From Isotricha intestinalis (lineage: Eukaryota > Ciliophora > Litostomatea > Vestibuliferida > Isotrichidae), in contig JAJJLU010003721.1 of the NCBI GenBank assembly GCA_023807065.1, forward strand, positions 1 through 35,480: a stretch of DNA of 35,480 nt, read 5' to 3'. The translations under genes were made by a program, and so were the position numbers. The notes under the pieces were generated by a model, which was not told where the DNA came from, did not search any database, and was given only the letters and a program-made list of their open reading frames with translations. Within the stretch, counting starts at the first letter, position 1. Each line of letters starts with the position of its first letter. This document shows, piece after piece, positions 34,687-35,480 of the stretch.

Positions 34687-35480
34687 ATGAAAAAGAAACC
34701 GAATGATCCTAAAAATAAAAATGATAAGAATAAAAAAGGCAAAAACGACGCAGAAGAAGAGCCAGAAATAGATGACAGTGGTCCTCATATATTTGAGATA
34801 TTATCAGAACAAGTGAAAAAAAATTATATTCCAAAAGAGAAAATAGAAAAAGCAAAATTACTAGATTACACAGTAGGAATTCTTCATCCAAATATAATCA
34901 CTCAATCAATTCAATGTAGAATAATAATAGATAAAATACAAAAAAATAACTTTGAAATATTTAACTTTTTAAGAAAAACATTAACAAAAGAAGAAATAAT
35001 GAATTTATATTTCAAACATACAAAAGAAGAATATTTCCAAGAAATAATAAATCATATGACAAGTGGTCCAGTCGCAATATTAATATTAATAAATAAGGAA
35101 GAATCATATTTAGATGAAAATGGAATAAAAACATTATATTTAAGTCCAGTAGAAAGATGGAAAGAAATGATAGGAAATAAAGATCCTAATGTTGCAAAAA
35201 GTGATGATGAAAATGCTTTAAGAGGAATTTATGGTGAAAGCATAATTAAAAATGGTTTTTGGGGTTCTGATAATAATTCAGATGCTTATAGAGAATTATC
35301 AATGTTTTATTTACCTTTACCTTCAATTCCACCAAAATTTATTTATGATGATAATTTATTTAATCTTGATACTATAATTAAATTTTTATTACCTCCTAAA
35401 CCAGATCATCCTGATGTAAGTGGTAGATTAGATTTAATATGTAAATATGGACCTGTTGTTAATCATCATGTACTTGATTT
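34687..35480 (+). CDS. Nucleoside-diphosphate-kinase-like protein lacking the catalytic His (partial)
   Basis: The gene runs off the right edge; 264 residues are visible. A Lys-rich disordered start (1-30) precedes an NDK domain at about 60-210. Matching features are YTVGILHPN for the first strand, HMTSGPVAILIL, VERWKEMIGNKDP, ALRGIYGES and NGFWGSDN. In active enzymes the last motif is N-x-x-H-G-S-D; here the phospho-accepting His is Trp192, so phosphotransfer is not expected. A 14-residue insertion sits before VERW. Inactive or partly inactive NDK domains are typical of axonemal NME proteins such as NME5/RSP23, NME8 and NME9. What follows the domain (a Pro-rich link and KPDHPDVSGRLDL) continues outside the window. 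The ATG follows an A-rich leader and is the first in frame. Confidence 0.82.
   Translation, partial: MKKKPNDPKNKNDKNKKGKNDAEEEPEIDDSGPHIFEILSEQVKKNYIPKEKIEKAKLLDYTVGILHPNIITQSIQCRIIIDKIQKNNFEIFNFLRKTLTKEEIMNLYFKHTKEEYFQEIINHMTSGPVAILILINKEESYLDENGIKTLYLSPVERWKEMIGNKDPNVAKSDDENALRGIYGESIIKNGFWGSDNNSDAYRELSMFYLPLPSIPPKFIYDDNLFNLDTIIKFLLPPKPDHPDVSGRLDLICKYGPVVNHHVLD

Noticed and set aside
1..35480. tRNA, rRNA, CRISPR array, insertion sequence or prokaryotic operon
   Set aside because: I found no cloverleaf with a typical T-arm, no rRNA core, no spaced short repeats and no transposase. Gene content is eukaryotic.

Overview
The window is nuclear DNA from a very AT-rich unicellular eukaryote that has, or descends from, a cilium. 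Genes are long, uninterrupted and tightly packed. Each conserved family reads through from start to stop with no intron visible, including a 5.3-kb one. Trp is always TGG and Gln is CAA/CAG in conserved positions. TAA ends most genes, TAG ends one (10373) and TGA ends one (11969), so the standard genetic code is in use. The ciliate-style calcium-activated K+ channel, the SHAQKYF-class Myb, the TULIP protein and the ciliary proteins would suit a ciliate that keeps the standard code (for example a litostome or heterotrich). Another intron-poor, AT-rich anaerobic protist cannot be excluded from this sequence.

Layout. Positions 1-691 are noncoding with a decayed 64-bp direct repeat. A small plus-strand gene (692-1396, possible Tctex1-type dynein light chain) faces six minus-strand genes in tandem (1630-14215): a Ras-like GTPase fused to sperm-tail PG-rich repeats, a BAR/GRAM/VASt membrane-contact protein, a NEK2-like kinase, a secreted BPI/LBP-type lipid-binding protein and a RING/TRAF-zinc-finger/WD40 protein make up the five confident members of that run, plus their short spacers. 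A 101-bp bidirectional promoter then leads to a membrane-anchored pepsin-like protein (14317-15495). Next comes a decayed WD40 gene (about 15612-15959, minus), then SPEF2/CPC1 (16028-21382, minus).

The second half holds an unrecognised protein with a C-terminal CaaX box (21793), ribosomal protein uS15 (22931, minus), an SK-type K+ channel (23542, minus), a discoidin-like plus coiled-coil protein (26495), an EF-hand protein (29174, minus), a SHAQKYF Myb factor (30670), a second pepsin-like protein that has lost a catalytic Asp (32146, minus), an ER-membrane-tethered bZIP factor (33432, minus), and the start of a nucleoside-diphosphate-kinase-like protein lacking the catalytic His (34687 to the window end).

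Several products fit in or around the axoneme: SPEF2 on the central pair, the PG-repeat GTPase, the NDK-like protein, perhaps the EF-hand protein and the Tctex1-like protein, with the NEK kinase as a possible regulator. The rest serve lipid transfer, membrane signalling and transcription. I see no operon logic, no tRNA or rRNA gene, no transposon and no CRISPR array. The most unusual items are the GTPase/PG-repeat fusion, the degenerate membrane-bound pepsins, the ATF6-like bZIP, the candidate lipidated protein and the WD40 pseudogene.
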